This document shows positions 22,794-28,785 of a stretch of DNA of 28,785 nucleotides, in pieces (the first letter of the stretch is position 1; every line of letters begins with the position of its first letter). The notes beneath the pieces were generated by a model that saw nothing but the letters and a program-made list of their open reading frames with translations, had not been told where the DNA came from and made no database searches. The stretch is from positions 1 to 28,785 of the IMG/VR virus record IMGVR_UViG_3300035698_004883; one strand, given 5' to 3'. This DNA comes from a virus. The position numbers and the translations under genes were made by a program.

Positions 22794-23473
22794 TATTGTA
22801 TTTTTCGTTTACCTTTATTCCAAGGTATTTTACCTTTTTTAGCGTCCGACATTTTTTTCTTTGCTTCAGCAGAATGAGTTTTACCTTTATTCCAAGGTAT
22901 TTTACCTTTTTTAGCGTCCGACATTTTTTTCTTTGCTTCAGCAGAATGAGTTTTACCTTTCATTGGGGGATTAGCATATAATCCTTCCGATATTTTTTTC
23001 TTGTGTTCTTCTGATAATGGTCCAGTTCTTCTATTAAGAAATATATTATTTTTTGCGTCTGACATTTTCTTTTTAGTAAACTCTGAAAAAACTATACCCA
23101 TTCGAGATAGTGACATTTTTTTCTTTGTTTCATTAGAGTGCTTTCTATTAAGCATCGTAAAATTTGGTGATATAATATCACCACCTTTTGTACCATTAAC
23201 TAAATTAAAATTCCAATTTTTTAATTGTTCAATCCAATATTGTTCTCTCTGTATCCAATTTTCAGATGATACAGTTTCTAATAATTCAATAATTGGTACT
23301 GAATCTTTAGATAAAATAGTTCGAATCCAATTATGTCTATGAGATCGAAACTTAGGGTTTTTACATTCATATATATGATAATACAAACGTCGAGATAAAC
23401 TATTTGTAGTTTTACCTACATATCTAATTTCACCACTTATCGGGTCTGATAATGTATAAATTTTTGTTTCCAT
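22793..23473 (-). CDS. GIY-YIG homing endonuclease with NUMOD3 repeats
   Basis: 226 aa. The nuclease domain is clear: KIYTLSDPISGEIRYVGKTT (3-22), the GIY-YIG-type pair, with RRLYYHIYECK and a conserved Glu region (EREQYW-like: IQREQYWIEQL). From ~110 the protein is a row of NUMOD3 DNA-binding motifs (KHSNETKKKMSLSRMG, EFTKKKMSDAKNN, LSEEHKKKISEGLY, THSAEAKKKMSDAKKGK twice). The last two are an exact 72-bp DNA duplication. It lies inside the baseplate operon between the LysM and hub genes, a typical site for a selfish gene. A GATATATAG box lies 3 bases before its ATG. Confidence 0.92.
   Translation of the reverse strand: METKIYTLSDPISGEIRYVGKTTNSLSRRLYYHIYECKNPKFRSHRHNWIRTILSKDSVPIIELLETVSSENWIQREQYWIEQLKNWNFNLVNGTKGGDIISPNFTMLNRKHSNETKKKMSLSRMGIVFSEFTKKKMSDAKNNIFLNRRTGPLSEEHKKKISEGLYANPPMKGKTHSAEAKKKMSDAKKGKIPWNKGKTHSAEAKKKMSDAKKGKIPWNKGKRKIQ
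22808..22960 (-). repeat. 72-bp perfect tandem repeat, coding
   Basis: Two exact 72-bp units (starting at 22808 and 22880) plus about 9 bases of a third. Each codes for 24 residues carrying one NUMOD3 motif (KGKTHSAEAKKKMSDAKKGK then IPWN). Perfect identity implies a very recent duplication or ongoing repeat expansion. Confidence 0.95.
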
Positions 23474-23476
23474 ATT

Positions 23477-23485
23477 CTATATATC
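23477..23485 (-). promoter_or_regulatory. GATATATAG box, 3 bases before ATG (GIY-YIG gene)
   Basis: GATATATAG, AAT, ATG. The box overlaps the TGA stop of the LysM gene (23486-23484), so the endonuclease brought or acquired its own promoter within the operon. Confidence 0.6.
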
Positions 23486-24095
23486 ATCGAGTTGCACGAA
23501 AAATCTTATTCTGGATGATCTTTGATTTGGCTCTGGCCTTACTAATTGGATCAACACACTTCTCTGCATTCGGTACAACATCATCTCCAAAGATTACCTT
23601 ACCATCAACAACTTTGATCTCTTTAGAATCTGGTTCTGCAAAATTTGGTGGTAAATTAGTTTTAGATCCGTTTGGTAAAGCAGCAGACTTATCAGCCAAA
23701 TAATCCAGCCGTTTTTTATCTTTCTTACTAAGACGATCTGGATCAAAGAATTTCTTAATGACTGCTTCCTTAGAAGTCGTTATCTCCTTAGCGGTCTTAG
23801 GTTTCATCGCGATTTTCATATCATCCTGATTTGGAATCAAAACAATATCATTTTCATTCAATGTAAAAGGATTGGAAATACCATTGAACTTCAATAGCAT
23901 ATCCAGCTTATTAGAGTTCCGGAAATATACGTTTGCAACAAGATCAGGTCGCATGACAAAATCTCGTGTTATAACAGCCGTGTCTTTTACTAACATACGG
24001 CTGGTAAATTCCACGGACTTTGCAGTAAGATCTTTAATGTCTTCACCATTTTTGGTAAAGACTGGTTTATTACGAAGAGTAGATAGTAGCAACAT
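23484..24095 (-). CDS. Baseplate wedge protein with LysM domain, gp53-like
   Basis: 203 aa. Residues ~62-90 form a LysM-like domain: ANVYFRNSNKLDMLLKFNGI then NPFTLNENDIVLIPN. T4 gp53 homologues carry a LysM-like fold and lock wedges together in the baseplate. The C-terminal half is Lys/Asp-rich and likely extended. It lies 3 bases after the 564-aa gene and before the hub gene (interrupted by the endonuclease), the expected place for a gp53 relative. Confidence 0.75.
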   Translation of the reverse strand: MLLLSTLRNKPVFTKNGEDIKDLTAKSVEFTSRMLVKDTAVITRDFVMRPDLVANVYFRNSNKLDMLLKFNGISNPFTLNENDIVLIPNQDDMKIAMKPKTAKEITTSKEAVIKKFFDPDRLSKKDKKRLDYLADKSAALPNGSKTNLPPNFAEPDSKEIKVVDGKVIFGDDVVPNAEKCVDPISKARAKSKIIQNKIFRATR

Positions 24096-24098
24096 TTT

Positions 24099-25793
24099 TT
24101 ATAATGAATTATTTGATGAAGCCGAACCTGACCATACCTTAGATATTTTCAATTCTTCTGGCTTAAACTTTCCACCCCACATGGATTTTCCATGTGGATT
24201 TTCCAAACCACTTGACTCGCGATTTCTTATTTGCTCTGCCGTGTATGCTTCAAATCCTCGCGACCCTTGATTATTACCAACTTCGCCTTCTGCACCTGAT
24301 GTATCGACATTAGAGTTGTGTGCTGATGAGAATACAGCATCATCGTTAATACCATAATACAGTCGGCCGTTTCCAAGATTGAACATTGATTCAATATCAC
24401 CCTTATCACGTGGCTTACCATGCTTCAATTTAATAGTGAACATGATTTCTGTTGGGAAATCATCAGCGCCAAGCATATCACCAAGTTCCATTTCAACATC
24501 TGTACAAATTAGATTACCGATCATTGCAATTGGATTCATTGGATTCCCAACAACCAAATGCCATTCACCAACTGCTGCTCCGGTTAATAGAGATCTCATG
24601 GCTAAGATCTGTGGCCTGTCTTTTTGTGCTAGTTTACCCATTGCCATTTTCGCTCCACCTTGTGCTAAGTCTTTTAAAGCCGCTAAAGGATCTTGAATCA
24701 GTTTAGAGAATGAATCCATAAAGGTTCCTCCTAATTCACCCATTGATTTTACTACAGAATCAATATATCCACCGACGTCTCCCGAATAAAATGATGACTG
24801 GTCACCAAAAAAAGCTACATTAGGATTTTGAGGAAAATATCGCATTGCTCCACCCCAGAACTTGGCGTTATTATAAGCAACTGTCAGCATATTACCGATT
24901 ATATCGAGCATTGCCATCTTAGGATTGATATTACCTTCTGATCCTAGACGATAATGGAAGTTCAATGAAAACTCCTGTTCAAAGTGTAGTCCTTGATCTC
25001 TGGCCATTGTTTTGTTGACAACATTAACTGGACCATAAACCTTATTCGCATAAGGTCCTTCAGAACCATAAAGCTCTCTAGCGTAGTCTTGTTCTGTTCC
25101 AGCTAGACCAGAATATTCTTTTGGATTTAAGAACCCTTGAACTCCAGCAAGAATGTTTCCACCAGGTGCCGTAGCGAAAGGTGAATTTTCAAATCCTTTT
25201 TCATTACCGGTAACTTCCTGTACACTTGCTTCGATTTCTTTCCAGTTAAGACCGCAAGAGAATTTCATTATCTCTGATAGTTTATTACCAGGACCTTCAC
25301 CCATCCATGTGACAGCTTGGGCAACTGGTGGTATTGTTTTACCATCAGGTGTTTTCAAGTTATCTCCCATCGGTACTGGATACCGACGAAGAGTGATCAT
25401 GTAATTATTTGGAATGTGACCATAGAACTTACAATAAAGGAAGTCTGCATAAGAATACGGCATGGCAGAATATGGTGAGTAGTCATTTCCATTATCCAAT
25501 GCCCATTGGATTAAGTTGTGTGCTGATGGATTACGTGAGACTGCTGGAGTTATACTCGAGGCTGCACTTCCATTATCATAAAGTCTGTTGAAATCACCGG
25601 CAGCGGCATGGTATCGGAAAACTGCATATTCATTGAACAGCGATTTGGTACCAGCCATTGGTACTTCAGAAGCAACAACATTACTGCTGTAAGCATATGA
25701 AAATACGTTTTCAGAATGTGAATTATGACCTGCGTCGTTTCCAACGACTGCTTCGGGATTTCCGCCTACTGGATTTACTGGTGGTATTGCCAT
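24099..25793 (-). CDS. Baseplate/tail-tube-junction protein, 564 aa
   Basis: First gene of the baseplate operon. Near residues 410-480 it has GEWHLVVGNPMNPIAMIGNL, ICTDVEMELGDMLGADDFPT and IKLKHGKPRDKGDIESMFN, a block I associate with gp48/gp54-type tube-baseplate junction proteins of large myophages; the assignment is from pattern, not search. Residues ~335-395 are Gly/Ala/Phe-rich and may be flexible. It is preceded by a GATATATAG box with a 46-base leader, unlike the leaderless genes. Confidence 0.65.
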   Translation of the reverse strand: MAIPPVNPVGGNPEAVVGNDAGHNSHSENVFSYAYSSNVVASEVPMAGTKSLFNEYAVFRYHAAAGDFNRLYDNGSAASSITPAVSRNPSAHNLIQWALDNGNDYSPYSAMPYSYADFLYCKFYGHIPNNYMITLRRYPVPMGDNLKTPDGKTIPPVAQAVTWMGEGPGNKLSEIMKFSCGLNWKEIEASVQEVTGNEKGFENSPFATAPGGNILAGVQGFLNPKEYSGLAGTEQDYARELYGSEGPYANKVYGPVNVVNKTMARDQGLHFEQEFSLNFHYRLGSEGNINPKMAMLDIIGNMLTVAYNNAKFWGGAMRYFPQNPNVAFFGDQSSFYSGDVGGYIDSVVKSMGELGGTFMDSFSKLIQDPLAALKDLAQGGAKMAMGKLAQKDRPQILAMRSLLTGAAVGEWHLVVGNPMNPIAMIGNLICTDVEMELGDMLGADDFPTEIMFTIKLKHGKPRDKGDIESMFNLGNGRLYYGINDDAVFSSAHNSNVDTSGAEGEVGNNQGSRGFEAYTAEQIRNRESSGLENPHGKSMWGGKFKPEELKISKVWSGSASSNNSL

Positions 25794-25839
25794 AATTCTA
25801 ACTGTTTATTTTTCGAGAACTATCAACAACAGTCCTGTA

Positions 25840-25848
25840 CTATATATC
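25840..25848 (-). promoter_or_regulatory. GATATATAG box for the baseplate operon
   Basis: Exact box 46 bases upstream of the 564-aa ATG. The leader contains AGTCCTGT/ACAGGACT (about 25829-25838), a short inverted sequence. The box is in the gap just before the stop of the 135-aa gene. Confidence 0.55.
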
Positions 25849-26256
25849 TCAGTCAGGAATGGTCAGAACTTCGTCAAAAAGTTTGTGTATGGACTCTAAT
25901 GAGCCATCCGGATCGAAGAGAATAAATTCGAACACCGAACCATGTATTGCAAAGAAGTTTCGAATGTTCTTAATCAAGAACTTATTAAGCTCATGATGAA
26001 AGTACACCACTTGCTTAGATTTCTTGTTATTCATCGCTTGTTTTAACTTCTTCTCAATCTCCTGTTGAATAATGAAATCCGTTGGAGTTGTGATCTTAAG
26101 CTCAGGGTGATAATCATACTGTAGGATCATCTCCTTAGTATCAATTATGTAGCTCTGTCTGAAGTTCTCGATATTACGCCTCGCAATCTTTTTCTCCTCT
26201 TGAGTAAATATGATTCTCAGTACTTTCTTTGGTACGTCTTCGATCTCTTCTTCCAT
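25849..26256 (-). CDS. 135-aa hypothetical protein
   Basis: A charged, helical N-terminal half (KKVLRIIFTQEEKKIARRNI) and a C-terminal part with VVYFHHELNKFLIKNIRN and FILFDPDGSLESIHKLFDEV. No known motif. It is the last gene before the baseplate promoter, in the same run as the 107- and 129-aa genes, so an assembly role is possible but unproven. Confidence 0.65.
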   Translation of the reverse strand: MEEEIEDVPKKVLRIIFTQEEKKIARRNIENFRQSYIIDTKEMILQYDYHPELKITTPTDFIIQQEIEKKLKQAMNNKKSKQVVYFHHELNKFLIKNIRNFFAIHGSVFEFILFDPDGSLESIHKLFDEVLTIPD

Positions 26257-26265
26257 AGTGCATTT

Positions 26266-26589
26266 TTATGCTTGTCTTTTACGTCTAGCATCAAGTTTTT
26301 CTTCACGATCGATTCGTAAACGTCTGTTGTTAGCTACAATGGCTTCAGCTCGTTCTTCTCCTACTGATGCAGTAAGACTTGTGAGTACTTGTGCTTCCTT
26401 CTCTGCTCGAGCATTACGAAAAGCGTTCTCTACGTTATTCTTTACCTGAGCATTGATTTGGGTGCCAGCTTTAATTGAACGCTGGATGTTCTCTCGCCAT
26501 TTCTGAATATTGTTAATGTCACCAAACAATCCTAGGGATCTGGCAAGACTTCTTCTTTCACTTCGGCTGTAATGTTTTTCTAACTGCAT
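26266..26589 (-). CDS. 107-aa basic helical protein
   Basis: Almost all helical, Arg/Lys/Glu-rich (SERRSLARSLGLFG at the start and RRLRIDREEKLDARRKRQA at the end). Possibly a coiled-coil adaptor or nucleic-acid binder. The start at 26589 is the only ATG near the upstream stop. No family recognised. Confidence 0.65.
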   Translation of the reverse strand: MQLEKHYSRSERRSLARSLGLFGDINNIQKWRENIQRSIKAGTQINAQVKNNVENAFRNARAEKEAQVLTSLTASVGEERAEAIVANNRRLRIDREEKLDARRKRQA

Positions 26590-26593
26590 GATC

Positions 26594-26983
26594 TTATTTT
26601 TTACGACGGTTATTTCTTCGGGATGCTTTAACTAATTGATTCTTTCTCTTACGTTTCTTACGGTAAGCAATTAAATCTTTGGTAGGCTTAACACCTGGCA
26701 TTTTGAACGGACTCACGGTTGTTGGTTCCATTGCTTCTTCCAATGCGTCACCATCCAACTGATCAACCTGTGCTTGTAATAGCTCCGGGTCATAAATCCG
26801 AGTACCAGAAGTTTTATCTGGAAATTTCGAAACAACCCCTTCTAACACATATTCATCTCTGCTTTCCACTTCTGCTTTAACGTGCTCTTTGTTCAGCTCA
26901 TTAAAATCGTTAACAAGTTTTTCTAGCTTGTTTCCATCGGAAATATTTTTTGATATTTCATCGACACTCTTATCTTCAGTCAT
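26594..26983 (-). CDS. 129-aa protein with a basic tail
   Basis: The N-terminal half is acidic and helical (SVDEISKNISDGNKLEKLVN), the middle holds EEAMEPTTVSPFKMPGVKPT, and the C-terminus is strongly basic (YRKKRKRKNQLVKASRRNNR). The acidic-then-basic layout resembles small scaffold- or core-type proteins, but no family is known. It is 4 bases before the 107-aa gene. Confidence 0.6.
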   Translation of the reverse strand: MTEDKSVDEISKNISDGNKLEKLVNDFNELNKEHVKAEVESRDEYVLEGVVSKFPDKTSGTRIYDPELLQAQVDQLDGDALEEAMEPTTVSPFKMPGVKPTKDLIAYRKKRKRKNQLVKASRRNNRRKK

Positions 26984-26986
26984 TTC

Positions 26987-27748
26987 TTATTCTTTACTAG
27001 GTTCTGCGTCGGGAGTAGCCTCGACGTTTACTGTTGCTGCTTCGCCAACTACTTGTTGGACTTTTGACTTTACTGCAATCTTGTCGGCTTCGGCAGATAC
27101 ATTGATTTGCCATTCACCGTTCTTTTTTCCAGCACCGACTACACCTTCTATTTCCAATATCTCCTTTTGTTTCGGATCTTCTTGCTTTGGATCGGCTTGT
27201 GTTTCTTGATCACCACCTGAATTGAACCCAAATATGAACTTGAATACCTTCATAAATATTGCCGGTATAAAACAATCTTCTGTATCAAGTGCGTCATTGA
27301 CATTCATCATAACGAATACTGGATCTTTCTCATCAACTTCTTCATCTGGATCTGGATCTTCATCAACTTCGGGTAAATCTAAACCAGAAATATCAACAGC
27401 CATACAAGGAATTTCTTGATTGATCATCTTATGTGTTGAAAGGAATCCAAGGAAGTACCATCTTTCAGGTTCTTGGACATCCAACCCACTACGATCAAAC
27501 ATCTTTCTTTGTGCTGTCGTAAGAATATCTGGATCTTCTCCTTCTGCTTTCCCGGTAATTACTGTTATGACCTCTTTTGATCGAATGTAATTGTACTCTT
27601 TTAAGACACCCAATTCTCCTGGGAGGCCTCTACCATCCCGAGTAAAGGGAAGTATCGCCACGGATAGCGATAATGGTTCTATTCCGAACTTATCATCTTT
27701 CTTGATGACGTCGAACTTCTCTGTGCTAAATAGTATTTCCTTATCCAT
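26987..27748 (-). CDS. Nudix-like protein with a degenerate box, 253 aa
   Basis: Start chosen at 27748, where ATGGATAA overlaps the upstream stop; an ATG 30 bases earlier would lengthen the overlap. Residues ~25-115 have a Nudix-like order: SLSVAILPFTRDGRG, GVLKEYNYIRSKEVITVITG, then DILTTAQRKMFDRSGLDV where the Nudix helix should be, and YFLGFLSTHKM. The REUXEE glutamates are absent, so catalysis is doubtful and a binding or structural role is likely. The C-terminal half is acidic (LPEVDEDPDPDEEVDEKD) and ends Pro/Glu/Ala-rich. Confidence 0.6.
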   Translation of the reverse strand: MDKEILFSTEKFDVIKKDDKFGIEPLSLSVAILPFTRDGRGLPGELGVLKEYNYIRSKEVITVITGKAEGEDPDILTTAQRKMFDRSGLDVQEPERWYFLGFLSTHKMINQEIPCMAVDISGLDLPEVDEDPDPDEEVDEKDPVFVMMNVNDALDTEDCFIPAIFMKVFKFIFGFNSGGDQETQADPKQEDPKQKEILEIEGVVGAGKKNGEWQINVSAEADKIAVKSKVQQVVGEAATVNVEATPDAEPSKE

Positions 27749-28331
27749 TGTTTTCTGTGTAAAATATTGCAATGGCATTTCTTACTGCTTCCCGTATCAT
27801 TGGGACATCAAGATCGGCCACGATGTATTCAACTATATCCTCATCTGCGTTATCAAACGAGTTTGCTAGTACATTATATAGTGAGACTGGTGGTAAATTA
27901 AGATCGACAGAAATACTTATCGGAATCGGATTAGATTTCTGCTTATTAAGTAAGGCATGAATCGGACTATCGTTAACCGGAGGAACAGCACCTATTTGAA
28001 CTTGCGGTGATCCGTGTGGATTGGTTCCTTGACTAATTGGTACGTCTAAACCATTTACTTGATTAAGTGGATTAGGAATATCAAGAAGCATGTCGTCAGA
28101 TTCTATCTTCATAACGGCATCTCCGAGCAAATCATAGTTCACACGACTACCGTCTTGAAATTCAACGAACATCATTCCGTTTAAAAAGATCAAATCCTTG
28201 AACTCGGATACAGTTCCGGCCTTATCAGTTTTAATCCACTGATATTTTGGAATCTGGGCAAGCTCTTCTTTTATAGGTGCTAGTTGTGCTTCAGTCATTA
28301 CAGGTTTTTTCTTTCTAAGCCAATTAAACAT
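27741..28331 (-). CDS. 196-aa hypothetical protein
   Basis: MFNWLRKKKPVMTEAQLAPI... It has an early SH3-like stretch (WIKTDKAGTVSEFKDLIFLN, MMFVEFQDGSRVNYDLLGD), a Pro/Asn-rich middle and a helical C-terminus. No signal peptide, no family recognised. It is directly after the guanylate kinase gene and overlaps the Nudix-like gene by 8 bases. Confidence 0.65.
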   Translation of the reverse strand: MFNWLRKKKPVMTEAQLAPIKEELAQIPKYQWIKTDKAGTVSEFKDLIFLNGMMFVEFQDGSRVNYDLLGDAVMKIESDDMLLDIPNPLNQVNGLDVPISQGTNPHGSPQVQIGAVPPVNDSPIHALLNKQKSNPIPISISVDLNLPPVSLYNVLANSFDNADEDIVEYIVADLDVPMIREAVRNAIAIFYTENNG

Positions 28332-28335
28332 TTCA

Positions 28336-28785
28336 TCAAAAATCCGAATTTGTTACTTGCATATCAAAATCTACGAAATCATTGAAGTCCTTGGTATCGT
28401 TTTCTAATCGTACCTTAATATCATCACCTCCGACACGTTCGGACATTCTAGACCTTCGTATCACTCTTGGTACATTCAAGTAAATAACCATAGAATCTTT
28501 TCGTTGCTTTGGTGTTAGATCTCGAATTCCGGATGGCGTCATTATGAACAATGATGATTCTTCAAAATGTTCTTTAGTCGTTCCATACATTGGAACGATG
28601 TCTACGCCGTTAACTTTCGTTGGGAATTTTTGCCATTCCAAGAATAAGTCTTCTTCAACCATTTCAAGAAATTTCTCTTCACTAACAAAATGATAATCAA
28701 CACCATCTTTTTCGTTACCTCTCGGTGGACGGGTCGTATATGAAATTGATGGGGTAAATCCTTTATCTAAGAATCTCCCTTTGAG
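28336..28785 (-). CDS. gmk: Guanylate kinase (N-terminus off the window)
   Basis: 149 codons run in from the window edge, with no need for the internal ATG at 28662. The visible part has the family signatures: FTPSISYTTRPPRGNEKDGV (GMP-binding loop), DYHFVSEEKF, FLEW, then VIYLNVPRVIRRSRMSERVG, the lid and adenosine-binding region, and FNDFVDFDMQVTNSDF. The missing part should hold the P-loop. It phosphorylates GMP/dGMP, feeding dGTP supply during replication. A phage copy with modified-nucleotide tolerance would fit the nearby nucleoside enzymes, by inference. Confidence 0.9.
   Translation of the reverse strand, partial: LKGRFLDKGFTPSISYTTRPPRGNEKDGVDYHFVSEEKFLEMVEEDLFLEWQKFPTKVNGVDIVPMYGTTKEHFEESSLFIMTPSGIRDLTPKQRKDSMVIYLNVPRVIRRSRMSERVGGDDIKVRLENDTKDFNDFVDFDMQVTNSDF

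Noticed and set aside
22808-22960. CRISPR-like direct repeats
   Set aside because: The two 72-bp copies are adjacent with no spacers and code in frame for NUMOD3 motifs.

Overview
The window looks like part of a large, contractile-tailed (T4-like) phage genome, probably one infecting a Bacteroidota host. The phage assignment rests on a baseplate module (LysM-containing wedge protein, gpD/gp27-type hub, gp5-type OB-fold spike), a Dda-type helicase, two free-standing GIY-YIG/NUMOD3 homing endonucleases, a tRNA array and many tiny overlapping genes. The host is an inference: the DNA is AT-rich, clear Shine-Dalgarno sites are rare, and there is a Bacteroidota-style lipoprotein. Every confident gene lies on the minus strand, so transcription runs from high to low coordinates and the layout below follows that order.

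28785-25849: a guanylate kinase that enters from outside the window, a 196-aa protein, a Nudix-like protein and three small proteins of unknown role. 25848-19233: baseplate operon, with a gp48/54-type protein, a LysM gp53-like wedge protein, an inserted GIY-YIG endonuclease, a gpD/gp27-like hub, a 447-aa baseplate-type protein and the central spike. 19229-18553: two small proteins with the same N-terminus (MKKLTDLDN), which I suspect is a capsid-targeting tag. 18485-12166: a tightly overlapping accessory operon coding for a Thg1-like 3'-5' polymerase, an HD (SpoT/MESH1-like) hydrolase, a nucleoside deoxyribosyltransferase-like enzyme, a DUF5522-like/HAD nucleotidase fusion, an acyl carrier protein, a frameshifted phosphoribosyltransferase and a membrane-anchored protein.

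12048-8500: a noncoding RNA region. It starts with a promoter-like box, a 31-codon leader ORF and what looks like an attenuator (antiterminator and terminator hairpins that exclude each other). Then comes an array of tRNAs (Glu x2, Ala x2, Cys x2, Asp x3). Mixed among them are odd tRNA-like genes and long structured stretches that do not fold as normal tRNAs. One GIY-YIG endonuclease and one lipoprotein gene interrupt the array. The last ~600 bases (8507-9106) include a domain closed by a perfect 9-bp long-range helix and are a candidate large ornate phage RNA.

8229-1: three small or medium proteins, a 1156-aa proline-rich virion-type protein, the Dda helicase, a 22-aa peptide, a SprT-like metalloprotease and an S1-domain RNA-binding protein that leaves the window.

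One 9-base box, GATATATAG, occurs on the minus strand before six genes. In four of them it lies exactly 3 bases before the ATG, as a late promoter giving leaderless mRNA would. The most unusual parts are this box, the attenuated tRNA operon, the irregular tRNA-like genes together with a phage Thg1-like repair polymerase, and the structured RNA at 8507-9106.
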